Assembly (NCBI GenBank): GCA_907163375.1
Contig: CAJQUW010003080.1
Coordinates: 310,001-374,000 of the forward strand
From: Prostheceraeus crozeri
Taxonomy: Eukaryota > Platyhelminthes > Polycladida > Euryleptidae
Direction of reading: 5' to 3'
DNA length: 64,000 nucleotides
The stretch's first letter is position 1. The number at the start of each line of letters is the position of its first letter. Made by a program: the position numbers and the translations under genes. This document shows, one piece after another, positions 11,637-22,998 of the stretch. A model generated the notes under the pieces. The model searched no databases. It was not told the DNA's origin and worked only from the letters and a program-made list of their open reading frames with translations.

Positions 11637-12504
11637 CCTCCTCTGGTCCATTGAGCTCAGAAGTTCTCAATAAAAACATGAAATGCGTGAAACACCTTCC
11701 TATAAATGGAATCCGAAAAGAATGCACTTCAACATAGACTCATGTCAGATTCACAATTTTGAACTCATTCATTTCCTTCACTTTGCATTATATTCGCCAA
11801 TTTTGATGCAACAGAACCCTTGACCGATTTAAGCATATCAAAATAGGGGGCCTACTTGTTTTGGGACAAAGTTTTGACGCATTCATAAGCAGTTTCGCGA
11901 GTAATTAGACTTAGTTGTCGATTAACCTCAGAACTACCAGATTCCGAAATCAGGGAGGGACTTTCTGATCACCCTGTATACATGTGTTTGCATATGTTTG
12001 CTAAGATGGCTGAACGAAGCTTAAAGTATATCCATCGGTAGCACGCAGTCATCACTATTTCACTTAAAATCAACTTCTAGAATGTTTTAATATCGATTTA
12101 AGCAGGCAAACTAAAACTTTGTGAAAGGGGTATACTGGACAAGGGACACTGGATCTCAGGTCTCAGAGGATGTGAATATGCTGAGATCTCTGGTGTTAAC
12201 GTACACACGCATTGAAATTAGCTACTTAGAAAAGCTAAAATTCAATTTTTCTCAAAAACCTGTTGAAACCGACCGAATTCAAGAATTTGAGAAACGCCGT
12301 GCACTACCGCTGATAAATAAAAAGTTTTTTATGCATTACTAATTTCAGGATTTTTTGGTGAAAGACTGCAGACTTCAGAAAACGAATAGAGAGATATCAG
12401 AGACTTTGTTTTACCCCGGCTGATTAATTTCAATTAAGTAAAGCTTCTGTCGAATCTTATCTTCAAGTCTTTTTAATTAATTCTTTGTGTACTTTCTTTT
12501 ACAG
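11637..12504. other. Intronic sequence with a CTCAGGTCTCAGAGG repeat fragment
   Basis: Bases 12060-12180 are related to 40880-40990, sharing TCGATTTA-GCAGG, then AAACTAA, then CTCAGGTCTCAGAGG. The rest of this piece, up to the acceptor at 12504, shows nothing I recognise. Confidence 0.45.
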
Positions 12505-12618
12505 AGAGTTCCTGGTCCAGGTGCATATGAGAAAGCTTATCAATCACCGATGCCGGCAACCATAGCGAAAATGGGTCGCCAACATGGTCTGTTCTTTTCC
12601 AGCGCTTTCTACACCTGA
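12505..12618 (+). CDS. STPG-type protein, terminal exon
   Basis: This is the last exon, 37 codons plus TGA at 12616-12618. It starts RVPGPGAYEKAYQSPMPATI and then has AKMGRQHGLFFSSAFYT. PGPGAY is a canonical sperm-tail PG repeat core, and an aromatic ..LFFSSAF tail closes the protein. The acceptor is CTTTCTTTTACAG, a good polypyrimidine tract followed by AG. The exon begins in phase 0, exactly as needed after the exon that ends at 4687. The joint reads ..FVTSHT/RVPGPG.. The intron is 7.8 kb and is inflated by transposons. The protein should act in the ciliary or sperm axoneme. Confidence 0.75.
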   Translation, partial: RVPGPGAYEKAYQSPMPATIAKMGRQHGLFFSSAFYT

Positions 12619-13573
12619 ATTATCATTGATTTGCCAGTTTTCAGTGACCTGCTTTTGAATTGTGGTATTGCTAGCGTTTCTAGCGATTGTACAATAATTA
12701 ACAGAGGAATGTGATATTTTGCGAAGATATTTGTAATATTATTGAATTGTAACTCTTTCAGAGATGAAATGATTTTCCAGAAACAAATTGCTAGTTTTGA
12801 AATTATCGTAGAATCAGCAGCGATTCCTAAATATCTGTTATCTGAAACTCCTGGGACAATAATTCAGACAATTTTAGGAAAAATTGATTTTCAGCCTATA
12901 ATTGAAAGTCAGCATTAGATGAAAGTGAATTTCATTCGTTTTCAGCTCGAGATCGCCGTCTAATTATACAAAGCCAGTGTGTAATTTTACTTCACGATAA
13001 CCGAAGTCAACGTGTTTTGATCTTACCTGCTCACTTTGATTTACGGCATTCGCCTCATATTTGAAACTAATTGATACAATTCTGAAGCGTTCATTTGAAC
13101 ATTTTTTCAGCGAGCATTTAAAGAAACATTTTAAATCATTTTCTGTATTCATGGAAAGAGGAATTTTAGGAACATAGAATGTGACTTATGGATAGGACAT
13201 TCTCAATACCGGAGCCTCACACAGTGATTCTGATATTTTATCAAAGGCATGCATGGCCTTTCCAACGTAATTGGTGCGCTCCTACTGGCTGTGTGAAAAG
13301 GAAATTTCGCAACTGAAAAGCTTTTACTATTCTAGAGCACAGCTTAATGGGATGCACGGGAAGACCTCACTGATCAACTTCCTAAGTAAATTTGTGCATA
13401 TTTCCACACTTATTCACTGCTGATTAGGTAGAATTTGCCCCTAATGGTAGATGATGGTGATCTCAACAAAGCCTTTCTATGCGTGCGTTATAAACAGCCG
13501 TAATATCAGTTGAAATTAACAGCTAAAATTAGTTTCACTGTTTTTTCACAGTCTGAACCATAGAGTAAACTCA
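12619..13573. other. 3' flank of the STPG-type gene
   Basis: This is presumably 3' UTR followed by intergenic DNA. I found no perfect AATAAA close to the stop. No other gene is visible. Confidence 0.35.
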
Positions 13574-14006
13574 CACTAGATGACATGCCACGCGTAATTA
13601 CGGAACACCACAAACATCCGTGGTTAAGGACATTCTATTCTTCTACCCGCGTACATACGCGCTGCACTAAGAGTCAGAAATCACGTGATCTGATGCTGTT
13701 AAAACATGGGGAATGTTTGTGAATACGCGCGGGCGAGCGCTTATAGTTTGCGCGTCGTTTACGCTTGTCTGCCTTGCCGCTTGAACCACGGATGAACCGC
13801 TAAGCATGGTCTGTCTTCCCTGAGCATGAAATTGAGGTCCTATCACATTGTTTAGCCTCTGATACATGCAGACACATGAGACGCAAAGTCTTTATAACAG
13901 GACTGCCGACAGATGTTGAGGCAATGCACGCATAGCCACGTATGTTTAGGGTCATGTGCAATTATGCGTAGTTTACGCGTAATTGAGAGTGGCATGTCAC
14001 CTAGTG
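13574..14006. mobile_element. 433 bp MITE with CACTAG-TGACATGCCA ends
   Basis: The left end is CACTAGATGACATGCCAC and the right end is the inverse, GTGGCATGTCACCTAGTG (with an extra mismatch inside). The element is GC-richer than its surroundings, rich in CG dinucleotides, and has no ORF. It interrupts family A copy 2, since AGAGTAAACTCA on the left and ATTGATTAAATCC on the right are contiguous in other copies. Only CA is clearly duplicated at the junctions. Confidence 0.7.
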
Positions 14007-14009
14007 CAG

Positions 14010-14540
14010 TATTGATTAAATCCCCAATGTATACATGTTCACAGTTTCGATTTTATTAAATGAACTCGAGTTGACAATTGATGCCAAATGTGAGCTTTGA
14101 AGAAATTTTACCATGGAATTGACTGATCATGACAGCAATACAGAAGCAATAATAGTATTTTACAGATCCTCAGTGTCATGACAGCTGTGGAGAGGCAATG
14201 TTTGTTAAATTAGCAATTCAATAGGTTGCTATTACCTTCATGCTCAAACTCCGGAGTTTTTCCATAAGCGTGATCATATTACAACCAACCTGCCATTGGC
14301 AGAGCAAATGATCCAATTAACTATGGGTCCACGCTGCTAATCAGATTCAAGAAATTAAACATTAATCATGCCGATGAACATTGAGTTAGAAACTTGAAAT
14401 TTCAGCCAAGATAGCACAATAAGATCTCGACTTTTTCATGAAGACTTGCATTAAAATGCGGTTCATGAAACTTCGTTGATAATCAACTGAATTTTCGCTT
14501 AATTAAGATGTTTGTTAGAAAATATGCAAGTTAAAACAAT
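14010..14540 (+). repeat. Family A repeat, copy 2 (truncated)
   Basis: It shares TTAAATCCCCAATGTATAC, TTATTAAATGAACT, ATGTTTGTTAAATTAGCAAT and TTTTCGCTTAATTAAGATG with the other family A copies. It ends just before the tRNA-hammerhead retroposon at 14561. Confidence 0.65.
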
Positions 14541-14560
14541 GCCTTCCTAGCTAATTGACG

Positions 14561-14705
14561 CTCTCAACAGATGGTCCGGTGGACTTGTGGTTAGAGGGCA
14601 TGCTTGCACGTCCTCTAGCTCCAACATCGCTGGTTCAAACCTACCCACGACTGATGAGGCCCAACAGGCCGAAACATGTCTCGTGGTGGTTGCATCTGCT
14701 GAGAT
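14561..14705 (+). mobile_element. tRNA-hammerhead SINE-like retroposon, copy A
   Basis: This is a 145 bp unit with four parts. (1) A 5' end CTCTCAACAGATG. (2) A tRNA-like segment with A-box-like GTGGTTAGAGGG and B-box GGTTCAAACC, the internal Pol III promoter. (3) A hammerhead motif at 14645-14686. (4) A 3' end GCATCTGCTGAGAT, which is the inverse of part 1. Two more copies lie at 62191-62334 and 62485-62629, and all three share upstream GCTAATT-GACG/CACG. Similar arrangements (a SINE with a hammerhead) are known from schistosome SINEs. I cannot say whether this family is described. Confidence 0.75.
14645..14686 (+). ncRNA. Minimal type I hammerhead ribozyme, intact core
   Basis: All invariant parts are in place. 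Stem I pairs CCACGA (14645-14650) with TCGTGG (14681-14686), 6 perfect pairs. The core box CTGATGA is at 14651-14657. Stem II is GGCC/GGCC (14658-14661 with 14667-14670) with loop CAACA. GAAA is at 14671-14674. A tiny stem III C-AT-G sits inside the self-complementary ACATGT, and the cleavage triplet GTC ends at 14680. Such short-stem-III hammerheads are known in Penelope-like elements and retrozymes, where they tend to act as dimers. Activity is inferred, not shown. Confidence 0.8.
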
Positions 14706-15853
14706 TTGATAAATTTATCAATTATCAGGTTACTTGTCTTAATCTCATTTTGTGTTCAAAAGTGACTTTTATTCAACTATTTTGGTCAAAATTAGGAGGT
14801 GCACACGCACTATATACTGTACATGTATGCTGTACCGCAATTTCATGTGATTCCGAGCAACATTTTAGAAGTCAAGGAGGAGGAGGACTAATTGTCCCCA
14901 GGGATCCCGATGAGATTTGACAGATGGATGGAGAGACTTTGGATAGAGTTAGAGACACATCCTCTGAGAATTCTGTGAACTTCTTTTTCTTGTGCTTGCC
15001 ATATTTTAGATAAGCACATGATTCAAGGGTTATAAAAAAATTGCATTGCAATTATCCGTTTGGCGCCATCGAATAATTGCAATTAATTAATTTAAATTTG
15101 TCAGTCCATAATTGCGACTCATTGTTTGGGAAGGTATTTCATTGATTGCTATACCTGCAATGTCGTCACCTCTCACTTGGACAAGCAGTGCGAATTAACC
15201 ATATATAAGTATGTCTTATTCACAAACTGATAGCTTTCAGGATTCTTATCAGGAACTATATGGTACATAACCAATTTAGCAACTCTATGCATATATTACA
15301 ATGCTTTTATGACAGCTCTGAAACTCTTCTTTTTCTGTCATCTGGGCAGATGTAATTGTTCATTCATTAGCTTCAAAACTGATTATTATTATATGACATT
15401 GATGCATGAGCTAAAATGTCTGTATAATTTGTCAATATCTACATGTTAAATGTTTGCAACTGCACCCATCTTATGCAATGGCTCCACTCAAATCACTATT
15501 CAAATAGATAATATGCCATATGTATATAATAATATGCAATGTGCACAGGTCTCTGTATCCTAATTCGCTAAGTGAAATATCAAAGTAAAATATTCAAAAT
15601 TGATAATTAGTCTATTCAAAAGGTGATGACAAATAATTGCAATTGATTTTATTTTTGTTAACCCCTGATATGATTTAAAACTATTGGTTAGAATGATTTA
15701 CTTCATCAACAACAGTTGCTGGCTTGCAGTTCCTCAAGTCTGAAGGAATCATAGCCAATTTTGGCATCTAAAAGGAATTCATGGCATTCTACAAGCGATA
15801 AAAAGTAAATAAATGTTCCTTGTTTGATCCTGCCAATTGAAACAGTCGCATAA
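14706..15853. other. AT-rich sequence, nothing recognised
   Basis: I see no gene, splice-bounded exon or clear repeat end in this stretch. Confidence 0.4.
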
Positions 15854-15925
15854 GTGGCTCGTAGGTCAATTGGTAGAGCAGAGGTCTATTAACTTTCGTC
15901 GTAGGTTCGAATCCTGCCAGCTGTA
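15854..15925 (+). tRNA. tRNA-like gene or pseudogene, anticodon loop CTATTAA
   Basis: The 72 nt can be folded as a cloverleaf. The D arm is around AGGTCAATTGGTAGAGCA (A-box TGGTAGAGC). The anticodon loop is CTATTAA (anticodon ATT, Asn-like). The T arm is GTAGG-TTCGAAT-CCTGC with a perfect B-box GGTTCGAATCC. The acceptor and anticodon stems contain several G-T wobbles and at least one mismatch each. It may therefore be a pseudogene or the head of a SINE. No CCA is encoded. Confidence 0.5.
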
Positions 15926-16011
15926 CATCTTTTGCGTGGCAATTTGATCTATCGTATATTTCATTTCATTCTGTTGTTAATTGTTTACACTAGGAAGCAC
16001 ATTCGGTGAAA

Positions 16012-16035
16012 CTTATTATTATTAATAATAATAAG
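16012..16035. repeat. 24 bp perfect AT palindrome
   Basis: The sequence is CTTATTATTATT followed by its exact inverse, AATAATAATAAG. It is either a cruciform-capable site or a decayed trinucleotide microsatellite. Confidence 0.9.
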
Positions 16036-16249
16036 CGATGTTTTGCTGTTCAACCGATATATTGAAATACGTATCGTGCTCAGTAAGCAATTTCGGTCTT
16101 TTTCATCGGGTTTGTATTTGACTGTACTTACAGAAAGCAATAAATATATGATATAACAGGGAGATGGCTTACTGTTTTTTTAATAAACATGAACATCGAA
16201 CATTTTAGACAAGCCCAGCTTACAAGCCAAATGGTTGTGTTCATGCATC

Positions 16250-16747
16250 GCTATCATTGAATTCTCGGGATCACAATTCAATCAAGTCTGAAATGGAATG
16301 TGCATATTGATCAAATAGCCATGAAAGCTAGTAGGCCTAGTCGTTTGTGCGTAATCCGCAGACTTCGACAATATCTATCAAAGGCGCAGCTTTCTTCGGT
16401 TTACAATGCATTTATACGCAATGTACTAGAATACAACTCCCCCTTATTTACTAATCTAAATGTACACGGCAACAAACGACTTGAAAAGTACATAAAAGGG
16501 CACACCGAATCATTTGTGGTTCAGAATGTGACAGCGGAGAATTCACACCTTTGCTTATCCGGCGGAACTATAGTGCCATGAAAGGTTTTATGGATATGAT
16601 GAACAGTGACAATGTACTCCACGACCTGATACCGAACTTTCATCGCTTTTCGCGGCATGTTGTCATGCCATCATCGAGCACTGACCGGGGAAACAACTCA
16701 TTTATCCTATTTTGCTCCTCTACGTATAATGCAATGTATGTAAAATG
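16250..16747 (+). pseudogene. CR1/L2-type LINE reverse transcriptase 3' relic
   Basis: Read across one frameshift near 16525, the translation gives WNVHIDQIAMKAS, then VIRRLRQYLSKAQLSSVYNA, then FIRNVLEYNSPLF, then MMNSDNVLHDLIPNFHRFSR and MPSSSTDRGNNSFI. The order (thumb region with VLEY.SPLF, then LHxLIPxFxRxxR and RSxSFIP-like end) is that of the C-terminus of CR1/L2-clade LINE proteins. Everything upstream of the thumb is missing, as expected for a 5'-truncated insertion. Confidence 0.7.
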
Positions 16748-17449
16748 AATGATGACATTCTTTATCATGCAAGTCCATCTCTATGATGGAACTCACCCCA
16801 AATACCTTTTCAAATTGATGTATGCTCTGTTGCAAATATTTGATTTTTATTACCTCTTCAATAAACGCATATCACATCACAGTTGAATCATCTCTCGAAC
16901 TTATCACGTATTCACATATAAATGTTATTCTGACTGTTCAGTACATTCTCTCTTCCATGCGCTTCACAGAACACTTTCAAATGATTTATCCTTAAATACG
17001 TCTATCAAAATTGATGCAATTTTGGTTTGGAATTTTTGGAATGCATTTTCACATATACAAAACAATATTGGACAAATTTCCTGATGAACCTTGCTTACAT
17101 TTTGTTAATCAATTGAAATGCTAGCTGAAATGTTACGCACACATCATGATTTGTCAATGTTAGTTCGACAAACAACGATGCACATTGTACTCTATGACTG
17201 TTACTCAACATCGTCTGGAATCTACTTTGAATGCATATTTCTATAAGTAGAAATAATATTGGGAAATGAATTGGGAGATCGATTTGAAATGTCAGTAAAG
17301 AATAAGGAACTCGAAGTTAATTTAGAACGTGAAAATATTGTTGAAAAGAAATTTAAAAAGATATTAATGTGCAGAAATCAAGAATCTCAGAAATCACGAA
17401 ATAATTTAAGACCGAAACTGGATTTCAAACAAAGCAGATTACAAACAAT

Positions 17450-17562
17450 CAGGCGGGTGCGGTCGGGGAATTAAGGGTGTTGGTGTCATTTATTGACTTA
17501 ATAGTTGTCATTCTCTTTAGATGTTCAATGTACTACGACAGACCTTTGTTGTCAAGAGTTTC
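17450..17562 (+). repeat. SINE family 2, body and tail only
   Basis: It shares GGTGCGGTCGGGGAAT, TTATTGACT-AATAGTTGTC and ATGTACTACGACAGACC with the copies at 967-1142 and 1338-1470. The tRNA-like head is missing. Confidence 0.65.
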
Positions 17563-17639
17563 TTCTAAGTGCAACACGTTTTATTAATTGAATTTGTGTA
17601 TATTTATTGACCTACTAGTATGCTAACTCTGAGTTTCTG

Positions 17640-18341
17640 ATGACTTGTGTCGAGTGTCCTCTGAGATTGAAAATTTCAAGAAATGGTGTGACGAAAATAA
17701 AATGATTGTAAATGATATGAAAAGAAAAGTTTTGAACATTAATTTTTCTGCTCTCCCTGTTCAACCAGTCTCTGATGTCGATAACGTTTTTTTTGTTCAA
17801 AGATTCCTGGTGTTATTTTTAGTAACAGATTGACTTGGTCATCTGTAATTGTGTTCAACTCCATTATTCGCTCTATAATGGAGTACGCTTTGCCGGTCTT
17901 TTTGAACGCTGGACCCACATTAGATTCGAAACTGTTAGTTATGTGCAAGAGAGCTTTCCAAATCTGTTATGGCTACGACGTGCGATTTTGTAATAAATGT
18001 AATCTCCTGGATATGCTTTCCAGAAGAAAACTTTTGTCTCTGCGTCTTTTTCGCATTGCATTACAAATTAGCGACCATGTTCTACATCATCTTATTCCAA
18101 AAGTGTCTGATCGAAGTCACCGTCTGATTTTGCCACATTGAAACTAAATGGGTTCGTGGTTTCATCAGCTGTGTTGTACAATCAGTTGCTTTAACTACAT
18201 TACATGCCTTTTTCATCAGGTACCTTTGATATTGCAACACTTGTATCATAAATGTATTCAAGCCTCCTCGATTCTCATTAAAGGAGGCTGTGACTTGCTC
18301 CTGTTATGAAATAGAGGCTTATTTGATTTGATTTGATTTAA
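17640..18341 (+). pseudogene. LINE 3' fragment with internal deletion and TTTGA tail
   Basis: The translated pieces are EIENFKKWCDENKMIVN, then an internal deletion of the thumb region around 17830, then IIRSIMEYALPVFLNAGP, YGYDVRFCNKCNLLDMLSRR and HVLHHLIPKVSDRSHR. It ends with a 3' UTR hairpin GGAGGC..GCTCC and a tail of TTTGA repeats. This is typical of LINEs that prime on short 3' tandem repeats. It is the same family as 30750-31200. Confidence 0.7.
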
Positions 18342-19834
18342 CTCTATGCTAAAAACCTTTGTTTATTGCCTGCTCCTGTGACCGCAAGGCAATGCTCGTT
18401 GAATGAAAAATTTAGCGGGTTCCATCACTGAACAAGAAATCTTAATAATGAAAGTGAACACTAAGAAATAATTCATGGCAACGAATATCATTAAAGTGAA
18501 AGCTAATCAAAGTTGTAAATAATTAGCTTATTCATTTACACAATATCAATGACTATCCATTTCCAACTCTGTAGAAATTCACAATTTTACAACAGAGAGA
18601 ACGATTTCAAGCACGGTCCAAAATTCTACGGTAAAGAAAGACGGAATTCTATTGTCGGCAGCGTCGCATTCCTTGACTCGCACTGGTTCTAGATTCGTAT
18701 TTACTTGATAAACACTGCGTTGGAACGTCAGTGAAACATATTGAAACTTTTGCTTTCAATGCTTGTTTGAATTTAGTGACACAATGATAGAACTGATGAA
18801 AAATGCTTTCTCATTCGAGCGGACGATGTTTCCATCAAAATATTTTGACATCAAAATACAAAAATCAAAGTTTTTGGATGAGAAATTCCGAAAATTCAAT
18901 GTGTTCATGTTCGTGTAACAGACACTAAATCAACTATTAATCGGTATATTTATTGAACTTATTCAACTGAGTATAGATTGCACATGAATTGATGGACTTG
19001 TTTAGATTCTTTGCTTCCAGTTTCTGGAGGCAGGTGCATATCAATTTTCATCATATTGCAATTTTCATCATATGAAATATGCAATGAAGTAATCAACGTT
19101 GCTGCGAATAAGACAATTTAATAACTTCCTATAATAAGACACACCTTTATGATAAGATGATTACCCCAACAAAGCTCAGTAAACTTCCATAAAATTACTA
19201 AAATATCATGGCTGTAAATGGATGCATCATTTTCAGTATTTTCCAATATTTTGTTTCAAACATTTTCAGAGTAATGTAGTACATGACAAAGCATACTATG
19301 CCATTATCAAAGTATGAAATCTGATTTATATGGTCATCTTTACGTGTAAGTTCATTCTAATTCAATTATGTCAGTCAGATTTAAAAACCTGTTCGATGTT
19401 ATGCTCATATACTGAATAATCTGCATGCTGTAAGGTCTACATGCAATTTAATTCATACCTCCGAGTCTTCAGAGGGCGCTCCAGGAGCCACATCTGATTT
19501 TGATGTGATTTCAATCGTTTTCAAAGTGTCTGTACAAGACACTTGGCGTTTTTTTCTATCCTTTTTTGTCCATTTGCTATTATAAACAGAAATTCAAAAT
19601 TTGAATTTCAGTTTTTTAACAAAGTGATGTCCTAACTAATATTTGCTGGAAATTGATGGCAAATCACCTTGATAGACGATGGACTTTGATCAGCTTTCGC
19701 TAGGCGGCGTTTGACACAGCCAAAATAAACACTTTTGAAAGCATGCAAATTGGCATGAAGAATTGCGTATAGTCTGAAACTCGCCAGAAAAAAGTGCAGA
19801 AAAATACAATAATTGCTCTTCCAAATGAATGAAT
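18342..19834. other. AT-rich sequence, nothing recognised
   Basis: I see no coding exon with splice signals and no recognisable element end. Confidence 0.4.
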
Positions 19835-20300
19835 GCACTACATGTATTGTGAGACATGACAACCTGTCAGTTTTTTACTTTGGATCCACTATTTGTAGTA
19901 TAAAACTGACAGCATTACTTATTACTAGTTTTTAAACAACTAGTAGTAGTTGTCTTAATTAAAAAATTCAATTGATTTAAATTGTTAAAATTATTTTTCA
20001 TATAATACATATGACATAGAGAAAGCAAAATAATATTCTTACTTTATGACATGTAATGACATAAAGGCATTCGTGAATGAAGGAATATGTTTGTCATAGC
20101 TTCACATTTGCTGTGTCAATGGTCTAGCTTAATGAGTCAATTTGAATTGGCTGAGATGCTTTGTAATTTTGCAAGAAGTTGACAAATAATCAGATTTTTG
20201 ATATTTTCAAATCGCCCGAATTTGATAAAATTTGTATTGGTTATCAGGAAAGCGTAGAAACTAAAACAGGGCTCGTATTGGCTGCTTCCCTATGTCAGAC
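19835..20300. repeat. Dispersed repeat family B, copy 1
   Basis: This is alignable by eye to 35780-36150. The anchors are CACTATTTGT, ATTACTTAT, GTCAATTGGTCT-like text and CGTAGAAACTAAA. It has no coding capacity and its class is unknown. Confidence 0.5.
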
Positions 20301-20516
20301 TCGCTAAAAGTAACGATTGAAAAATAGCGCGATGTTTGTCTCAGACACATCGTACGAATAAATTCATTTTACAACTGACAGATAGGTGAACATAAAAATG
20401 TCTATGTCACTGCGAGGTTCCATAAGCGGCTGAAAAGTGGTAGTGGTATCTTTCAAAAATTAATCAGAAAAATGATTTTGGGCGTCAGTCGCGACAATAT
20501 GGAACGTCTGGTTCAT

Positions 20517-22103
20517 AGAGTAAGTATAGTAGGCAGAGCGTCGACTCAAAAGTATCTGCATACAGTGAAAATTTGTATATGAAAATTTTAGTTTTTTAGG
20601 AGATTGCGTTCCTGCGGTCCAAAAGATTATTTGAGCAGTATTTAAAAAGCTAAAGTTTTTCAAATTATTCCTGTTTTCATATACTACCGTGATGAAGCCC
20701 CCTTTTAAGTAGTATGAAACAAGTTGTATATGAAATAGGAATGAACATTTACTAAAAAGCATCTTAATTAAGCGAAAATCAAGCTGACCTGTGGGAGCGT
20801 AGCTCGCTAATATCAAGAGATTATCTGGTGAGTTGGCGATTTTGTGGCTTAATCTATTCTTGCTCAATTTCGCAACAAAATCACCGCTACATGTGAAAGT
20901 CGCTTTTATTTTTAGAAGTTCGTCTAAAATCCAAAAGCGGTAGGTGGCGAGTGAGATGTTTGTGGGCTAATCTAAGCTGATTTTTCCACAGCCGACGAAA
21001 TGATGAACATTGTAGCAACTAATTAGCAGTAAGTAGTGATGTTCGTATATTACCTTCACATGAAAATAAATTGTAGACTCAGTTTGATCTGATAAAAAGG
21101 GATCTTTTTTAATTGACGAAAGCTTAAACCAAAAAGTATTTATCTTCCATAAATGTCGTAGTAAATACTATGATATTATTCAAATATTTGTTATTGTTGC
21201 AAATTATTGAATGTCAAGAGATGTAATGAAAATTTATATAAGCGGATTTTCTATATTCTTATCATTATCAAAAAATGTGATAGTCCGCGTTTATTTCTTA
21301 AATAAATTAGCCATATGTGGGCAATGGGGAGAAGGTGAGGGAGAAAATAGAGTCTCGGGGGTAGAGGCGGATTATTAAAGAAAATAAGAGAGAAAGTCAA
21401 AATTAAAAGGTGGCATATAGAGCGCAAATTGTCGCCGGCGAACTTCGCCAGCGAATATGCCGCAAATATGACTGAACTGTAGCATGATATTCTGTAGCTG
21501 ACATCCGCCAGTTTTTCGCAAGATTCATTCCCACAGGGTGATTATCAAAGGAAATTCGTGGGCTACATTATAATGGAAGTCCTCATAATAAAAACATCGA
21601 TATCTTCTGTGCTTTCTTGGCTGAAATTTTAATTTTGAAGTTTTTAACTCCATTTTCATCAGTATATGATTCACTCAAATCTGAATGGCACTGCGGACCA
21701 ATTTACATCTTTTAAGTTAATTGTGATCATTGTCAGTGGCTATTATATTTTGCTCTTTCAGCGGCAAGTTACGGCCTGTGATATGATTTTCACTCAAGAA
21801 AGTGCTCTTATTGATAAGGCTATGTATTAAAATGATAGGAACCCATCGGACTGCTAATTTAACAAACTGTACCTCTCCACACAGGTTGACATGACATGGA
21901 GAATTTGCAAAATGTAATCATTCCTTCTGTTTTGCTATCACAATCAGTTAAATCAAAAATTTCTCCAAAAGTATAAAAATTTGCATATCTTACATGTGAT
22001 GCTGGATCTCATTCGAGTTCATTTAATGAAATCGAAACTGTATACACAAAGGGGATTTAATTATTGCTGAGCTACCGCTCTACCTAATTTGCTTACTCTA
22101 CGG
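20517..22103 (-). repeat. Family A repeat, copy 4, split by an insertion
   Basis: The two parts, 21542-22103 (left half on the minus strand) and 20517-20789 (right half), together make one family A copy in reverse orientation. The terminal marks are CGCTCTACCTAATTT near 22090 and GCGTCGACTC near 20540. The 750 bp between them are foreign, as described in the next entry. Confidence 0.6.
20790..21541. mobile_element. Insertion of about 750 bp with CCTGTGGGA ends
   Basis: It begins ACCTGTGGGAGCG and ends TCCCACAGGGT, a short inverted repeat. It sits at the point where family A copies read through (CTTGATTTTCGCTTAATTAAG). Only TGA is a possible target duplication. I see no ORF. The internal sequence has an odd GCCGGCGAACTTCGCCAGCG patch near 21440. 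Confidence 0.5.
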
Positions 22104-22998
22104 TCTGGTTAATGATAAAAGATAATTGATACATAATTATTTAACCAAATTTTATTGTTTGATGATATCTACCACTTATTGTGAACTCTCCAATTCAGAA
22201 TTTCTGAGAATTCAAATTCAAAAGTAACTTGAAACTTGAACATTGAGAATACAGACTGATTCACTTTATTTCACGTGCGCAAAAGTTTCAAAGAGCGAAA
22301 CTTCTCGTAAGCACCTCAAAAATAGACTTTCTTCCATCCTTTTGCATGCTGCAGAATATCCTTTTTGTTTATCGGAAATTGATGCAGATATTTTGAACTT
22401 GCAACATTTTCCTGTCTTGCTAATCAGACGTTGAAGGAGCTCATGGGGAGCTACATAGACAATGCATCTAAAAGTAGCAGTTATGTGGGGAGTTTAGTAA
22501 GATGAAAAACAGCGTTGTCATATCACACAGTCGCCTTGGGTTTTCAGTTGCTATCATAACAAGTATTTCATTTTGTGAACTGTTCAAACTTTGAGATATA
22601 TTTAAATCTGTAGTTCATAAACATTGCATAAATATTTGTACCCTAAAGCCCATACAACATCACCTGTCACTACATTGGATTGCAACAAATCTCCCTGGCG
22701 CCGAATATTATCTTTCGACAAATCTTTGGATACTTGACCCTTTCCTGATAGAATGTAATATCTGCTCAGGAGCCTGATTGAGAATTGTAATTTTTAGGAT
22801 AGAGGACATTCCCTGTTATCTTATCCCGGGTTCTGGTATGACATATTTCAACAATTACTTGTCATACGAAAGTGTATAGGCTTAATTTATGTTGTAAAGA
22901 TAATTTATCGATGATGGGATCATAGAACATTGAGTTGCATCCTCAATTGAAATATGGGAACATACCTGAACGTAACTGCCATTTCATTCATTATCGAG
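22104..22998. other. AT-rich sequence, nothing recognised
   Basis: I see no gene or element boundary here apart from the target-site duplication that ends at 22998. Confidence 0.4.

Noticed and set aside
17259-17474. 71-codon hydrophilic frame before the SINE fragment
   Set aside because: It runs straight into SINE family 2 sequence and has no recognised motif. It is probably noise from A-rich DNA.
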